From Anastatus disparis (lineage: Eukaryota > Arthropoda > Insecta > Hymenoptera > Eupelmidae): a stretch of DNA of 64,000 nt. The stretch covers positions 992,001 to 1,056,000 of the forward strand of contig JAFFSR010000278.1 in assembly GCA_017163975.1 (NCBI GenBank), read 5' to 3'. A model generated the notes under the pieces. That model made no database searches and had not been told where the DNA came from. It saw nothing but the letters and a program-made list of their open reading frames with translations. The stretch's first letter is position 1. Every line of letters starts with the position of its first letter. Positions 32,700 through 44,741 of the stretch are shown piece by piece. Made by a program: the position numbers and the translations under genes.

Positions 32700-33642
32700 C
32701 ACGTGCAAAAAGCAAACGATAGCTTCACGCGCGTGCGGCTATCGCCTACTTTCTGCACTTGAAACGTAAACTACTATAACCATTTAATATAAAAATTTGA
32801 ATCTTGGAAAAATTTAAACTTATAAACAGGATATTTAATTAAATATATTTATCCACTCTACATATTGATTGTATATAGTCAGATTTCAGAGAGAAGTTTA
32901 TGATAGTTGCTTATAGGCCGCGCGCTTAGCAAGTCATATAATTCATTATTTTGTTTGCAAAGTTACAGACTGACATTATTCTAATATAGTTTAAAACGAT
33001 ATTAAAAGGCGTTATATTCCTAAAAGAAATTGCCTTGATGTATAATTCATTATATTTAATAAACAATTTATGTTCTTCAAGTATTTAAAATACATAATAT
33101 ACATACATATATAGTGCAATATATAGTGCATGTAATTAATTTTACTGAATTACTTCATTGTTATTTGATTCGATGAGCATAAAGGTAAATTCAATATCTA
33201 CTATCAAGAGGCGCGGTAGCGCCTCGACGGCGAGTTAAGGTACGAATACGAAAACGTCGAGGCGCTCCTCTTATACTTTGAATTAGAGTTTTCAAAATTT
33301 TAAAACTGAATCCTATTAAAATAAAACCCAATATTTGAAAAATAGAAATTGATATTTCAAGATTCTTATATTATCTTTCATTTGAAAAAAGTTTTATTAC
33401 GATCCATTTAATCAATCACTAGAAAACGTAATCTAAAATTTCAAAGTACCATATTCGCGTTATAAAAATTCTTCTTCGTCATCAGTCCTTTAATTTTGTT
33501 TCCAGCCAGTGACGTCACACTTTAATATTGTAGAAGAGCTATGAGCATATTTTTGATGTTTTTCGGCTATAGTATAGTAGTTAGTATGGTGCATGCGGTT
33601 TGTATTCGAGTTAGTATATCATGCTGTAATATATATATATAT
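32700..33642. other. Spacer with a GC-rich compound hairpin
   Basis: No gene seen. At 33208-33272, AAGAGGCGCGGTAGCGCCTC and a downstream CGTCGAGGCGCTCCTCTT can pair in two alternative ways. The 26-bp phrase at 33225-33250 (CGACGGCGAGTTAAGGTACG...) recurs at 35546-35571, on the other side of the foldback. Confidence 0.5.
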
Positions 33643-35503
33643 GGGACGTTTCAGGTCAACTCACCGAACAAAAAAATAAAATTCGTTGTAAATCTGTGAA
33701 AATGTTCCATTTCATACCTAAAATATACAAAAAAATTTTCAGAGGTATAGATCCAATGGATTAAGAGTAATGAGTAATGAAATATTGTGATTTTTCAAAA
33801 TTTTTGGTGAATTCATCAAATTAATAATTTTTTTACTCAAAAACTAAGGGTCCTAGAGATGTACTTATGAAGACATTTCTTGTTGCAAATTAAGCGTAGA
33901 ATCAGCACAAATTTTTTTAAATCTCAAGATTGCTATCTTCTGATTGGTCCACTTTGTTATTTCATATAATTTGCAATTACTTGAGTTCGAACAGGTTGAT
34001 TTCACTCCTGTTGGAGTATGTTATGTCTTCTGATAACATATTGAAGTAAGCTTTTGCTCCACTTGGCTCGAGCCCTAGGAGAGGAGCTATAGAACTTTGA
34101 ATATTGAAAAATTTTTAATTTTGAATTTAACACATACATCAACATTTTCTTCTTCGATGTTCATAGATAATACAATATACGAATGCATGATTGTCTAAAT
34201 ATTTTAACATTTATCTATTTCTTTATGATGCAAGTGTTTTATTAAAATATTAATTATGCATTACGTACACATCATCAAGATACACTCATAAACAAGAAAA
34301 TTTTATTCGTTTAACTAATTTGTCATTATAACTATTTTGCATACGTATTAAAAAATTATTTAAATATACATATTTAGGAATTAAAATTAATACTATGTAT
34401 CTGGAAATAAAAAGGATAAAGTTAAATAAATTCTATACGGATAAAATTTATTCAATATAAAAATTTATTACAAAATGAAAGAATCTGTTATTTGTGTATT
34501 CTGTAACTTTTAACAAGTACTTCTTAATTTATCTCATTTTTCTGAAAATAAATTACTCAAAATTTTTTTTTAAATTGAAATGGTATTTTAAAATTATAAT
34601 GTTATTAGAGTGGAGATAAATTAAGAAGTACTTGTTAAAAGTTACAGAATACACAAATAACAGATTCTTTCATTTTGTAATAAATTTTTATATTGAATAA
34701 ATTTTATCCGTATAGAATTTATTTAACTTTATCCTTTTTATTTCCAGATATATAGTATTAATTTTAATTCCTAAATATGTATATTTAAATAATTTTTTAA
34801 TACGTATGCAAAATAGTTATAATGACAAATTAGTTAAACGAATAAAATTTTCTTGTTTATGAGTGTATCTTGATGATGTGTACGTAATGCATAATTAATA
34901 TTTTAATAAAGCACTTGCATCATAAAGAAATAGATAAATGTTAAAATATTTAGACAATCATGCATTCGTATATTGTATTATCTATGAACATCGAAGAAGA
35001 AAATGTTGATGTATGTGTTAAATTCAAAATTAAAAATTTTTCAATATTCAAAGTTCTATAGCTCCTCTCCTAGGGCTCGAGCCAAGTGGAGCAAAAGCTT
35101 ACTTCAATATGTTATCAGAAGACATAACATACTCCAACAGGAGTGAAATCAACCTGTTCGAACTCAAGTAATTGCAAATTATATGAAATAACAAAGTGGA
35201 CCAATCAGAAGATAGCAATCTTGAGATTTAAAAAAATTTGTGCTGATTCTACGCTTAATTTGCAACAAGAAATGTCTTCATAAGTACATCTCTAGGACCC
35301 TTAGTTTTTGAGTAAAAAAATTATTAATTTGATGAATTCACCAAAAATTTTGAAAAATCACAATATTTCATTACTCATTACTCTTAATCCATTGGATCTA
35401 TACCTCTGAAAATTTTTTTGTATATTTTGGGTATGAAATGGAACATTTTCACAGATTTACAACGAATTTTATTTTTTTGTTCGGTGAGTTGACCTGAAAC
35501 GTC

Positions 35504-35505
<2 letters not shown>
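33643..35505. mobile_element. 1.86-kb near-perfect foldback element
   Basis: Ends GGGACGTTTCAGGTCAACTC and its complement; arms of about 915 bp (33643-34558 and 34610-35505) match almost base for base. The centre, about 34550-34615, is a short unique loop. It is flanked by TA repeats on both sides, consistent with insertion into TA. There is no ORF, so it is non-autonomous. Confidence 0.8.
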
Positions 35506-35548
<43 letters not shown>

Positions 35549-35639
35549 CGGCGAGTTAGGGTACGAATACGGAAATTATTTATACTTATAATTAAAATAA
35601 TATTTTCGTATAGACGTATTCTATAATTCTAATATAGTA

Positions 35640-36165
35640 TGATTTTTTTATTATCAACTAAACACTTTCTTGTGAATGATGTTTCGTCGACCTGGAGGTC
35701 CTCCAACTCACCTAAACATCATCTATAGAAAATGACAAAAATTTATATATTTCCAATGATAATACTAGATGTGTTTCCTCGTGAATGATGTTTCGTGATC
35801 CTGGAGGCCATCCTGGCCACCTGGACATCATCTCCAGAAAGTGACAAAACATTTTAAATTATAATACTAGATTCACTTTCGCGAGAATGATGTTTCGTCG
35901 ACCTGGAGGTCGTCTAGGTCACCTGGACATCATCTATAGAAAGTGACAAAAATTTATATATTTCCAATGATAATACTAGATGCGTTTCCTCGCGGATGAT
36001 GTTTCGTGATCCTGGAGGCCATCCTGGCCACCTGGACATCATCTCCAGGAAGTGACAAAAAATTTTAAATTATAATACTAGATTCACTTTCACGAGAATG
36101 AAGTTTCGTCGACCTGGAGGTTGTCCAGATCACCTGGACATCATCTTCAGGAAGTGACAAAAATT
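35640..36165. repeat. Satellite of five monomers with a 211-bp dimeric period
   Basis: ATGATGTTTCG landmarks start at 35676, 35785, 35887 and 35996, with ATGAAGTTTCG at 36098, giving steps of 109, 102, 109 and 102, an exact 211-bp dimer (A-B-A-B-A). Type A has TCGTCGACCTGGAGGTCGTC and type B has TCGTGATCCTGGAGGCCATC. Each monomer can fold ATGATGT with ACATCAT around a CCTGG core. No coding potential is recognised. Confidence 0.85.
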
Positions 36166-36180
36166 TACGTTAATTTGTAA

Positions 36181-36480
36181 TTAATGTATTCAAGCGTCTA
36201 CTGAAAAATCGTGTTACGATTAATTAAACAAAAAAATTAATTGAACATAAATGTTTAATTTAATTAAACATTTCATCAAAATTTGTTCACTTTCTAATTT
36301 TTTTGTTTTGAATATTTAATTGTCTATAATTTCTTTATAAATTTTTAAAAGATTTTTTGTTATATTTTGTATCTAGTTTTATAGAGTTATACAAAAGTTA
36401 TATAATCATTTTCAGATACAAACTATATCCAGTAAGCTATATACAAACTTGACACAATAGTTTCACGTGGGTATGTCTTT
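36181..36480. other. AT-rich spacer
   Basis: TTTAATTAAAC-rich sequence between the satellite and the Helitron-like start; nothing recognised. Confidence 0.5.
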
Positions 36481-36559
36481 TCTCTCTATACTATTAAAAA
36501 TATATCGCTGCTATCGCCGCTGTTGCCGTCCAAAATACGCCGCTCATTTTTGGCTCTCA

Positions 36560-37950
36560 ATTTTTTTAAAATTAGCTAAAATTTAGCTAAAATTTAGCTA
36601 AAATTAAGCTGAAATTACCTGAAAATTAGCTAGAATTCAGCTGAGACTTAGCTAGAATGTAGCTAAAAGTTTTATCTAAAAGTAAAAAATTTTAGAAAAA
36701 ATAGCTACAAATTAGCTAAAAGTTAGCTTAAACCGAGCTAAAATTTTGCTAAAGTTTTCTAGAATTAAGCTGAGATCAGATGAAAGATAGCTAAAAGTTA
36801 CACTGAAAAAAGTTTAGTACGCCAGTCACACAATACAGTGTGCCTGCTATCTTAAATGCAAGAAAAATTTGGAACTTTGCTTTTGTGCAATCGCAGTCTT
36901 AGTTTCGGCCGATGAAAGACGAATGTCGTCCGATGAAAGACGAATATCGTCCGATAAAAACGAAAGTCATCCTGTTTCGGACGTCTGGCGTCCTAAACTC
37001 GTGTTACTCGCGTATGAAACCATGCGTGCTATTATCGTACTGCGTATAAGACGAACGGTCTACTAAACTTTTTTCAGTGTAGCATAAAGTTTTAGATGAA
37101 TTTATTTAAAAGTTAAAAAAAATAGCTACAAATCAGCTAAAAATTAGCTGAAATTTAGCTAAAATAAAGCTAAAATTTAGCTAAAGTCTGCTACAATTGG
37201 GCTGAAATTAGATAAAAAATAGCTAGAAGTTAGCTTGAATTTAGTTAAAATTAAGCTAAAATTTAGCTAAAGTTTGCTATAATTATGTCGATATTAAATG
37301 AAAGATATTATTAAAAATATATCGCCGCTGTCGACGCTGTCGCCGTCTGAAATAAGCCGCTCATTTTTAGCTCCTAATTTTTATTTAAAATTTAGCTAAA
37401 ATCAAGCTAAAATTCAGCTAAAATTAGGAGGAAGTTAGCTGGAATTGTGCTAAAATCAGTTAAAAGATAGCTAGAATTCAGCTACAATTAGATGAATTTA
37501 TCTAAAAGTCAGATAAAAGTTAGCTACAAATTAGCTAAAAGTTAGCCACAAATAAGCTAAAAGTTAGCCACAAATCAGCTAAAAGTTAGCTACAAATCAG
37601 CGAAAAGTTAGATACAAATCAGCTAAAAGTGAGCTACAAATCAGCCAAAAGTTAGCTGAAATTAGTTGAAAGTTAGCTGGAATTTTAGCTTAATTCTAGC
37701 GACGCTGTCGACGCTGTCGCCATCTGAAATACGCCGCTCATTTTCGGCTCCTAATTTTTACTTTAAATTTAGCTAAAATCAAGCTAAAAGTCAGCTAAAA
37801 TTAGTTAAAAGTTAGCTAAAATTAGGCTAAAATTAGTTGAAAGATAGTTAGAATTTAGCTAAAATAAGATGAATTTAGCAAAAAGTTAGCTACAAATCAG
37901 CTAAAAGTTAGCTGAAATGAATTGAAAGTTAGTTAGCAGCAAGTTAAAAT
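36560..37950. repeat. TTAGCTAAA minisatellite-like array
   Basis: Dozens of irregularly spaced AGCTAAAA(T/G)T words, many as the palindrome TTTAGCTAAA, spaced about 9-20 bp. Longer units headed by CGCTGTCGACGCTGTCGCC and CGCTCATTTTYGGCTCC recur at about 36510, 37322 and 37700. The MITE at 36801-37079 splits the array. It lies inside the Helitron-like element, and internal minisatellites are common in such elements. Confidence 0.75.
36801..37079. mobile_element. 279-bp MITE with TA duplication
   Basis: Ends CACTGAAAAAAGTTTAGTA and the exact complement TACTAAACTTTTTTCAGTG, flanked by TA (36799-36800 and 37080-37081). The interior has a short direct repeat, GATGAAAGACGAATRTCGTC, which makes a small open frame of no evident meaning. 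Tc1/mariner-type mobilisation is inferred from TA. Confidence 0.8.
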
Positions 37951-38295
37951 TAGTTGAAGACAGAAGTAGTTGTTAAAAATTGAATAAAAATTATTGACAT
38001 TTTCTTTTATAAGAAATGTATATATATGAAAATGAATATTTTTGTGTTATAAAAAGAATTCTTTTTTTAATACTAATGTATGTTTATTAATAATCTAACA
38101 TTAAAAATGTATAAAGAAAAGAAATTAAAAATAAGCTTAAATATGTTGTTGAAAAAGTAAATAATAATAATAATTGTAGTGTTAAAGTTAATTGTAATGA
38201 TAGTATAGAATCATTACGATAATCATTCAAAATAATAGAAAAATTTTTGTTGAATTGAATTAAAAAGATATTTAGTATATTTTCAAATTACATGG

Positions 38296-38330
38296 AGGTT
38301 GGCGCGCTTGCGTGCAGGGGGCTTGACCCA
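38296..38330 (+). repeat. Decayed copy of the Helitron-like 3' end
   Basis: GGTTGGCGCGCTTGCGTGCA then GGGGGCTTGACCC, against GGTTGGCGCGCTTGCGCGTA then GGGGGCTTGCCCCC at 38828-38860. CTAG is missing here. From 38330 to 38760 runs a set of TTATTTACAGTTATT / AATAACTGCAAATAAC words in inverted arrangement. Confidence 0.6.
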
Positions 38331-38863
38331 TTCCATTTATTTACAGTTATTTGCAATTTCTTGCTATTATTTACAGTTATTAACAATTGTACGCTTTTTT
38401 AAAAATTTTAAAATTTTTTATACATAGGAAAAAATTTTCAAGAAGATAAATTTTTATGAATAACTATTATTAACTATAAATAACAGCAAATTTCTGCAAA
38501 TAACTACAAAAATCAGAAAATAATTGCAAGTAACTACAAAAATCAGAAAATGCAAATTGCAAATAGTTGCGAGAATTCGCAAATAACCGTAAATAATTAC
38601 AGAAATAAAAAAAATAATTATTATCTTAATTTCTAAAGATTGTATTGTACAAAATTTTTGTGCTTATAAATGTTGATAACTGTTAATAACTGCAAATAAC
38701 CACTACTTCTATCTCAAACCAAACTATTTATAACATTTATTAGCATTTGCTTGTAGTTATTAGCAAAACTGATTTAAAAAATTGCAAATTCTTGGAAATT
38801 TTTTTAAAGTTATAAAAGCAAGATGGGGTTGGCGCGCTTGCGCGTAGGGGGCTTGCCCCCTAG

Positions 38864-39510
38864 TAGTAATAAAAATGTGGAAAGATATGAGTAAAAGTTC
38901 AATTTTCTAAACTTAACATTTTTATACTGAGTAATCGCTTTAATTACTTTGATTAATGTCTAAAGATAAAAATAGTTTCATTTTGCTGTATTCAACAATA
39001 ATATACTAAAACATATTCATGGATGGCACTTCGATCATTTTTGGTCTGAAAAATGTAAATTTTGTGAATTTAATATTATCCTTTTTTTTCACCAACTGTG
39101 TAGTTCTTTGTAACTAAAAGAGATGAAGCTCTAAAATTTTGTAAGTGCTTTTAAAGAATATTAATTCAACAAATTGAATATTTAAGAATTATTTAAATTT
39201 TATTATTTTTATTAAATTTGCTTACGAACTACAATGTATTTTGTTTTCATCATATTAATATGAATAATACTAAATTATGTGCTATTGAATATAATAAATT
39301 TAAAAATCTTTTTTACATGAATATATTAATCTTAATCTAAATACTTTATATTATTTAGGTGTTTTCCAAAACACTAAACTTAAAATCTTTGTTATATTTA
39401 TTCCTCATCCTATCTTTTTATTTTAAAGTACTTTGAAATTCCGTCACGCTTTTAGAATAATATATATTTTTTTAGTACTTTTTAAAACTATTAAATAAAT
39501 ATACAATTTT
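38864..39510. other. AT-rich spacer
   Basis: No ORF or repeat recognised. Confidence 0.5.
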
Positions 39511-40155
39511 GGCTAAAGAAAGTTTAGATTTCAATCAAGTAATCGTCGAATATTACTGTATTTAATTCATTCTTTCTAATAAAAAGGAATGAAATTGACA
39601 TTGATTAATAAGCTCTTATGTTTCAACTTTTTTAAATAATATAAAATTCATAAAAATACCATTAAACTATTTTTTTATTTCATAATTTTATCAAATTTCT
39701 TGAAATTTTTCGAATATTATAACTGTTATTTTTTCTTTTTAATCATTGTTCAAATTGATAAATACTATTTAATCTTTATTATTACTTTTAAAAAAGTATA
39801 TTTTAGGCGAGTTCAGGTATTGAATAGTATAGTATTCTTTAGAACATTTTTTCTAAATATTTTATTTTACCCAATACATAATATTTTTTTTTATTTCAGT
39901 TTTCGAAAGTACTGAAATATCATCATCAAGTTTATACATTTTATTTGATTAATCTTTAGTTTTTGCTTAAGAAAGTTTTGAAATCAATTAAGCAATCGTC
40001 GAGTACTTCCGTATTTAATTCATTCTTTTTAATATGAAGTTCATAATATGAATAATATGGAATTCAGAAAATATTTACAGTTTTGGCTAAAGAAAGTTTC
40101 GAAATCAATCAAGCAATCGTCGAGTACTTCTGTATTCAATTCATTTTTTTTTTAA
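39511..40155 (+). repeat. Three direct copies of a 70-bp module
   Basis: Modules beginning TTTTGGCTAAAGAAAGTTT and containing CAATCGTCGARTACTTC start at about 39509, 39960 and 40080. The second and third are mirrored in the right arm of the palindrome; the first lies just outside its left end. Confidence 0.7.
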
Positions 40156-41966
40156 TTATATAGAATTCATCAAATGCTCAATTTATATTCTTTTTGATAG
40201 ATGAATGTTTGGAAAAATTTTTCCAAATAATTTCTGAAAAAAGTGATTACTGAGATGAAGATAGCGATGATAATACACATCAAAATAAAAACATAAAGAT
40301 ATACCAGATCAACATTTAATTTCATTTATGAGTGAATATTAATACATGAACATTAAGGAACTATAGTTGATCTTATATCTATTTTTTACTTTATTCTTTA
40401 TGAGAGACATATTTAATTAAAAATTTTCAAAAACTTGGCAGAAGGGCCATTAGCTTCTAACAACTTATATTTGAGAATTTGCTGCCATCAGCTTAAAAAT
40501 TATTCATGCGTTTTTAAAATTATGCATTCTCTATTTCATTGCACTATCATTTTATTTTCAAGAGCTTTAAAACATATTAAATTTTACTAAATATCTACAA
40601 AATAACTTGCCAGGCCCGTAGATTAATATTTTGTTTTTGAAATGCTCAAAGTAAATGTGTACTGGTTTATAATTCAATTGCTAGCTAATTCACGTGTGTT
40701 AAGTAACAGTTTAAAATATGAATTTAAATACACATACATTCAAAGATAAAGAACAAAAATACATCCTATTACAATTAATAAAAATCTATTTTGTGCTTAA
40801 AAATTATTTTTTTTTATATGTGATGTTATGTAATGCAGAGAATTCAATATTCTTAGTTTTCTTTCACTTATTTTTACTATATAAACTTTAAAATCATCAA
40901 CTACACCATGAACTATTAATCTACAGGCCTGGTAAGTTATTATGTAGATATTTAGTAAAATTTAATATGTTTTAAAGCTCTTGAAAATAAAATGATAGTG
41001 CAATGAAATAGAGAATGCATAATTTTAAAAACGCATGAATAATTTTTAAGCTGATGGCAGCAAATTCTCAAATATAAGTTGTTAGAAGCTAATGGCCCTT
41101 CTGCCAAGTTTTTGAAAATTTTTAATTAAATATGTCTCTCATAAAGAATAAAGTAAAAAATAGATATAAGATCAACTATAGTTCCTTAATGTTCATGTAT
41201 TAATATTCACTTATAAATAAAATAAAATATTGATCTGGTATATCTTTATTTTTTTATTTTGATGTGTATTATCATCGCTATCTTCATCTCAGTAATCACT
41301 TTTTTCAGAAATTATTTGGAAAAATTTTTCCAAACATTCATCTATCAAAAAGAATATAAATTGAGCATTTGATGAATTCTATATAATTAAAAAAAAATGA
41401 ATTGAATACAGAAGTACTCGACGATTGCTTGATTGATTTCGAAACTTTCTTTAGCCAAAACTGTAAATATTTTCTGAATTCCATATTATTCATATTATGA
41501 ACTTCATATTAAAAAGAATGAATTAAATACGGAAGTACTCGACGATTGCTTAATTGATTTCAAAACTTTCTTAAGCAAAAACTAAAGATTAATCAAATAA
41601 AATGTATAAACTTGATGATGATATTTCAGTACTTTCGAAAACTGAAATAAAAAAAAATATTATGTATTGGGTAAAATAAAATATTTAGAAAAAATGTTCT
41701 AAAGAATACTATACTATTCAATACCTGAACTCGCCTAAAATATACTTTTTTAAAAGTAATAATAAAGATTAAATAGTATTTATCAATTTGAACAATGATT
41801 AAAAAGAAAAAATAACAGTTATAATATTCGAAAAATTTCAAGAAATTTGATAAAATTATGAAATAAAAAAATAGTTTAATGGTATTTTTATGAATTTTAT
41901 ATTATTTAAAAAAGTTGAAACATAAAAGCTTATTAATCAATGTCAATTTCATTCCTTTTTATTAGA
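39575..41966. mobile_element. 2.39-kb palindrome, arms about 1.05 kb
   Basis: Left arm from TCTAATAAAAAGGAATGAAA at 39575 to about 40629 and right arm from about 40914 to 41966 are near-identical inverted copies; the loop is 40630-40913. TTCTT lies on both sides (39570-39574 and 41967-41971), a possible 5-bp duplication. The mirrored open frames at 39700-39915 and 41626-41841 encode the same Phe-rich low-complexity peptide and are by-products of the arms. It could be an element or a local inverted duplication. Confidence 0.65.
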
Positions 41967-42150
41967 TTCTTATTATACATATAATAATATCGCATACAAA
42001 CATTTATCATTCATTTCTAACTTTGGGATATATTTGGGAAATATTTTTTTCTTACATAAAATTATGGAGGAAGTCTCGTCAATTCAGTCTAAAGCCGAAT
42101 TTTTCTAAAGTTATAAGCCATTTTTTTTCAAATTTTATGGTTTTTTTTAA

Positions 42151-42524
42151 GGGGATGTAAAATGGACACTACACCTGTACTCATAAATATTCACTATCTT
42201 TACATTTTATTGCTAAATTTTTAATAAAAAAATGCATTAAGTTGTAGTATGTACCATGAAGATTATTCAATTAAATTTTTAAATGAATTTATTCATTAGT
42301 TATTGAGAATTTTGGGTTCCAAAATTATTTATTAAAATTTTTCAATTTTGTACAGGAATCCAAATATCTTAAAAGCTAATGAATTAATTTATTTGAAAAC
42401 TTATCAAAATAATCATCATGGTACATACTACAAGCTAATGCATTTCTTTTCTGGAAATTCAGCAATAAAATAGAAAGGAGGCTAATATCTATAAGTACAG
42501 GTGTAGTGTTCGTTTTACATCTCC
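42151..42524. mobile_element. 374-bp MITE with TTAA duplication
   Basis: Ends GGGGATGTAAAATGGACACT and inverted AGTGTTCGTTTTACATCTCC. Pairing continues in patches inward (GTAGTATGTACCATGA against TCATGGTACATACTAC). TTAA flanks both ends (42147-42150 and 42525-42528). The ends differ from the other TTAA MITE at 14994-15374, so this is a different family. Confidence 0.8.
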
Positions 42525-42528
42525 TTAA

Positions 42529-42758
42529 GAAAACTCAATAAGCTTTAAAAGCGTATAGCTTTACAACAAATCATCTTAGAGAATTTTTATGAGAATGACA
42601 TAAAAGTCGAAATGAAAACCATTTGATTGAAAAAAAGCCAATAAAAAAAAAGATTAATAAATTTAAAAGTTATAAATAAAATTTATTAGTATTCGAACTT
42701 TTTAACTTAATTAATTCACGTCAATGTATAAAATTTTAGTCAATGTTCAATCTAATTT
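42529..42758. other. Spacer left of the LTR element
   Basis: AT-rich, no feature seen. Confidence 0.5.
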
Positions 42759-43611
42759 TGTAACATGGCATGTTACTTAGACATATAGTATTAAGCATAA
42801 AGACGACAGAAAGGAGCCTACGATTGTCGGCAAGAAGGAAAGCAGACCACGCGAGTCAAACTCGTAACACCATACACGAGTTCGTTGGCACACACGCGCA
42901 AGTTTATAAGGCTTTTACAATATGCACAGATAGGGCTAGCAAGCCGCTTGACTTAAGTAGCTAAGTTGGGGTCCGTTAAGGATCGTTTGTCTCTCTCTTG
43001 CGACGCGCGCAGCGTACCGTAAGAGCAACGAGCTTGGTCAACAGAAGGAACTCGCCATTGCTTTATTCTTTCTGTCGTCACCGTAGAGACTAGAGCATAA
43101 CTGCCAAGTATAATTATAATATACTTTACTTTTTCTTGTGTGCAATCACACCTAATCTATTGTGTGAGTGATAGTAATAAGCGTATCTTTTTTTGTGCGA
43201 TTTACAATCAAGCCACGTAATTTTACGAGTGTATTATTACTTTTCTTAAGCCAAATAGCTTTAATTAGTGCTTTGCTTGTGCAACGTGTGCGCTGGGCGA
43301 CCTCGTGCGCGTTCTAGTGCTATTTCCCTTTTGTGCCAATAAAATCATATATTTTTTTTGTGTGCTTGTGCCCTTTTTGAGAGCGTGATTGTTGGAAACT
43401 ATCTGCTTTACTCTTGCCGATAGTTTCTATACTATTAACAAAACGGCGTCGCGTGCGTTACACGCGGCTGGCGTCCATTTTAAGAGCGCGTGCTCTAATT
43501 GTGTCGTTGTAATAATAAAGTACTTTTCTGTAATTATTATTTCACTTGTAAATCCACGCATTATTTAATACCTATATACCCAGTGCAACCTCCTAATCCC
43601 CAAGGTTGTCA
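42759..43611 (+). repeat. 5' LTR
   Basis: Starts TGTAACATGG and ends GGTTGTCA. An AATAAA polyadenylation signal lies at 43514-43519. It lacks 9 bp found in the 3' LTR right after TGTAACATGGCA; in the 3' copy that stretch forms a small hairpin AACATGG...CCATGTT. The open frame 42770-42964 lies in the LTR and also appears in the 3' LTR. Confidence 0.9.
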
Positions 43612-43615
43612 CAAC

Positions 43616-43633
43616 TGGCGCCCAACGTGGGGC
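43616..43633 (+). other. Primer binding site, tRNA-Lys type
   Basis: TGGCGCCCAACGTGGGGC starts four bases after the LTR. It is complementary to a tRNA 3' end including CCA, and of the lysine type used by many gypsy-like elements (recalled knowledge). It marks the start of the internal region. Confidence 0.8.
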
Positions 43634-44741
43634 CGACAAAAATTTCAATGAAAAATTTTTGTTTAAAATCAAGGGATTAACAGAATTTTTTTTTTGTGCG
43701 TAAAAATTAAAAGAAAAAAAAATTGTGCGAAAAAATTAATGTCAAAAATTGGTGCTTAAAAAGTAAAACGAAAAAAAAAAAAAGAACTGTTTGTGGTCGC
43801 CATTACGAACGACGCACACACGACGAAGCTGAAAGAGGACGCTCTGGCAGCCATTTTCTTTTCTCTTCTCTTGCCTTTCCTTGATGCTGTCGCTTGGTAA
43901 AGCATAGAGAGAAAATTTTTGTTTATCTTGCAGCAAGTTTGTCTTTAGCCTTTAATTTCTTTTATGCTAATATATGAAAATTCAACGCAAAATAATTTTT
44001 TTTGTGGTTTGACAATTGAGAAAATTTTTTTTTCGTGCTTCAAAATAAAGTTCTAATAGCTTTTACAGTGCATTAAGAGAATTTTTTTTGTTGTATCAGA
44101 AATATAAAATTTCTTTTTGTCGTTTTGCTTTTGCTTCAAATTAATAGCTTCATATATATACCTATATATCTACATGTATAGTTGTACAGTTGGGTGGTAG
44201 AACAAACAGTTCTAGTCGCCATTATACTAGCGCAAAAACAAGTTACTTTAGTATTTTGAGCGTGGCGAATTTTAGTCATATTTTTTTTTGTCCATATCAG
44301 TGTGATTGTTAAATATCCGTGCGAGTGAAATTCCCTGCTGCGTTGACACGGTCTGTTTTTAGATTTTACCTTTTATTACATCGAAAGTCTACTTGTAGAC
44401 ACTGGCTATAACTTAACAGTTTTTTTGTAGACAAATAGTGCCTTGCATAAACTATTTTTAAGATTACTATAAGACGCTTCTTTTTTTTTCTCTCATTAAA
44501 AATTTTTTTATTTTTGTGTGGTATATAAATTAATTTTTTTTCTTCTTTTTGTTTGCTTTTGTTAATCAAAAAATTTTTTTAAAATTTTTTTCCGGCTTGT
44601 ATGCTTTGTGAAAATCTAGCCGTGTAAACCTTTCTTTTAAAGTAAATAATATTTAATAAATTCAAGCCAGAGCTCAAATAGAATTGCTGAGAGTTATCTA
44701 ACCTCCTGAAATAAAACCCCGCATAGTATAGGTTTAGTATA
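43634..44741 (+). other. Leader region of the Gypsy element
   Basis: About 1.1 kb of T-rich untranslated sequence between primer site and first gag ATG. The open frames here are on the opposite strand and low complexity. Confidence 0.6.

Larger units (their letters stand above)
36481..38863 (+). mobile_element. Helitron-like non-autonomous element
   Basis: The left end TCTCTCTATACTATTAAAAA fits the known insect Helitron start TCTMTAYTA. The right end has two hairpins, GCGCGCTTGCGCG (38832-38844) and GGGGGCTTGCCCCC (38847-38860), ending in CTAG (38860-38863) followed by T, fitting the CTRR^T rule. There are no terminal inverted repeats or target duplication, as expected. Against it: the base before the start is T, not the usual A, and the hairpin abuts CTAG. 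A decayed copy of the right end lies at 38296-38330, and a copy of the post-start sequence lies at about 37308-37345, so nested or tandem copies are possible. No Rep/helicase ORF. Confidence 0.55.

Noticed and set aside
35640..36165. CRISPR-like array because of regular repeats
   Set aside because: The spacing reflects a tandem dimer satellite; the intervening parts are also repeats, not unique spacers, and the context is eukaryotic.
39700..41841. Identical 71-residue peptide on both strands, looking like a conserved duplicated gene
   Set aside because: It is the two arms of one palindrome and is Phe/Ile-rich low complexity, with no start context or family.
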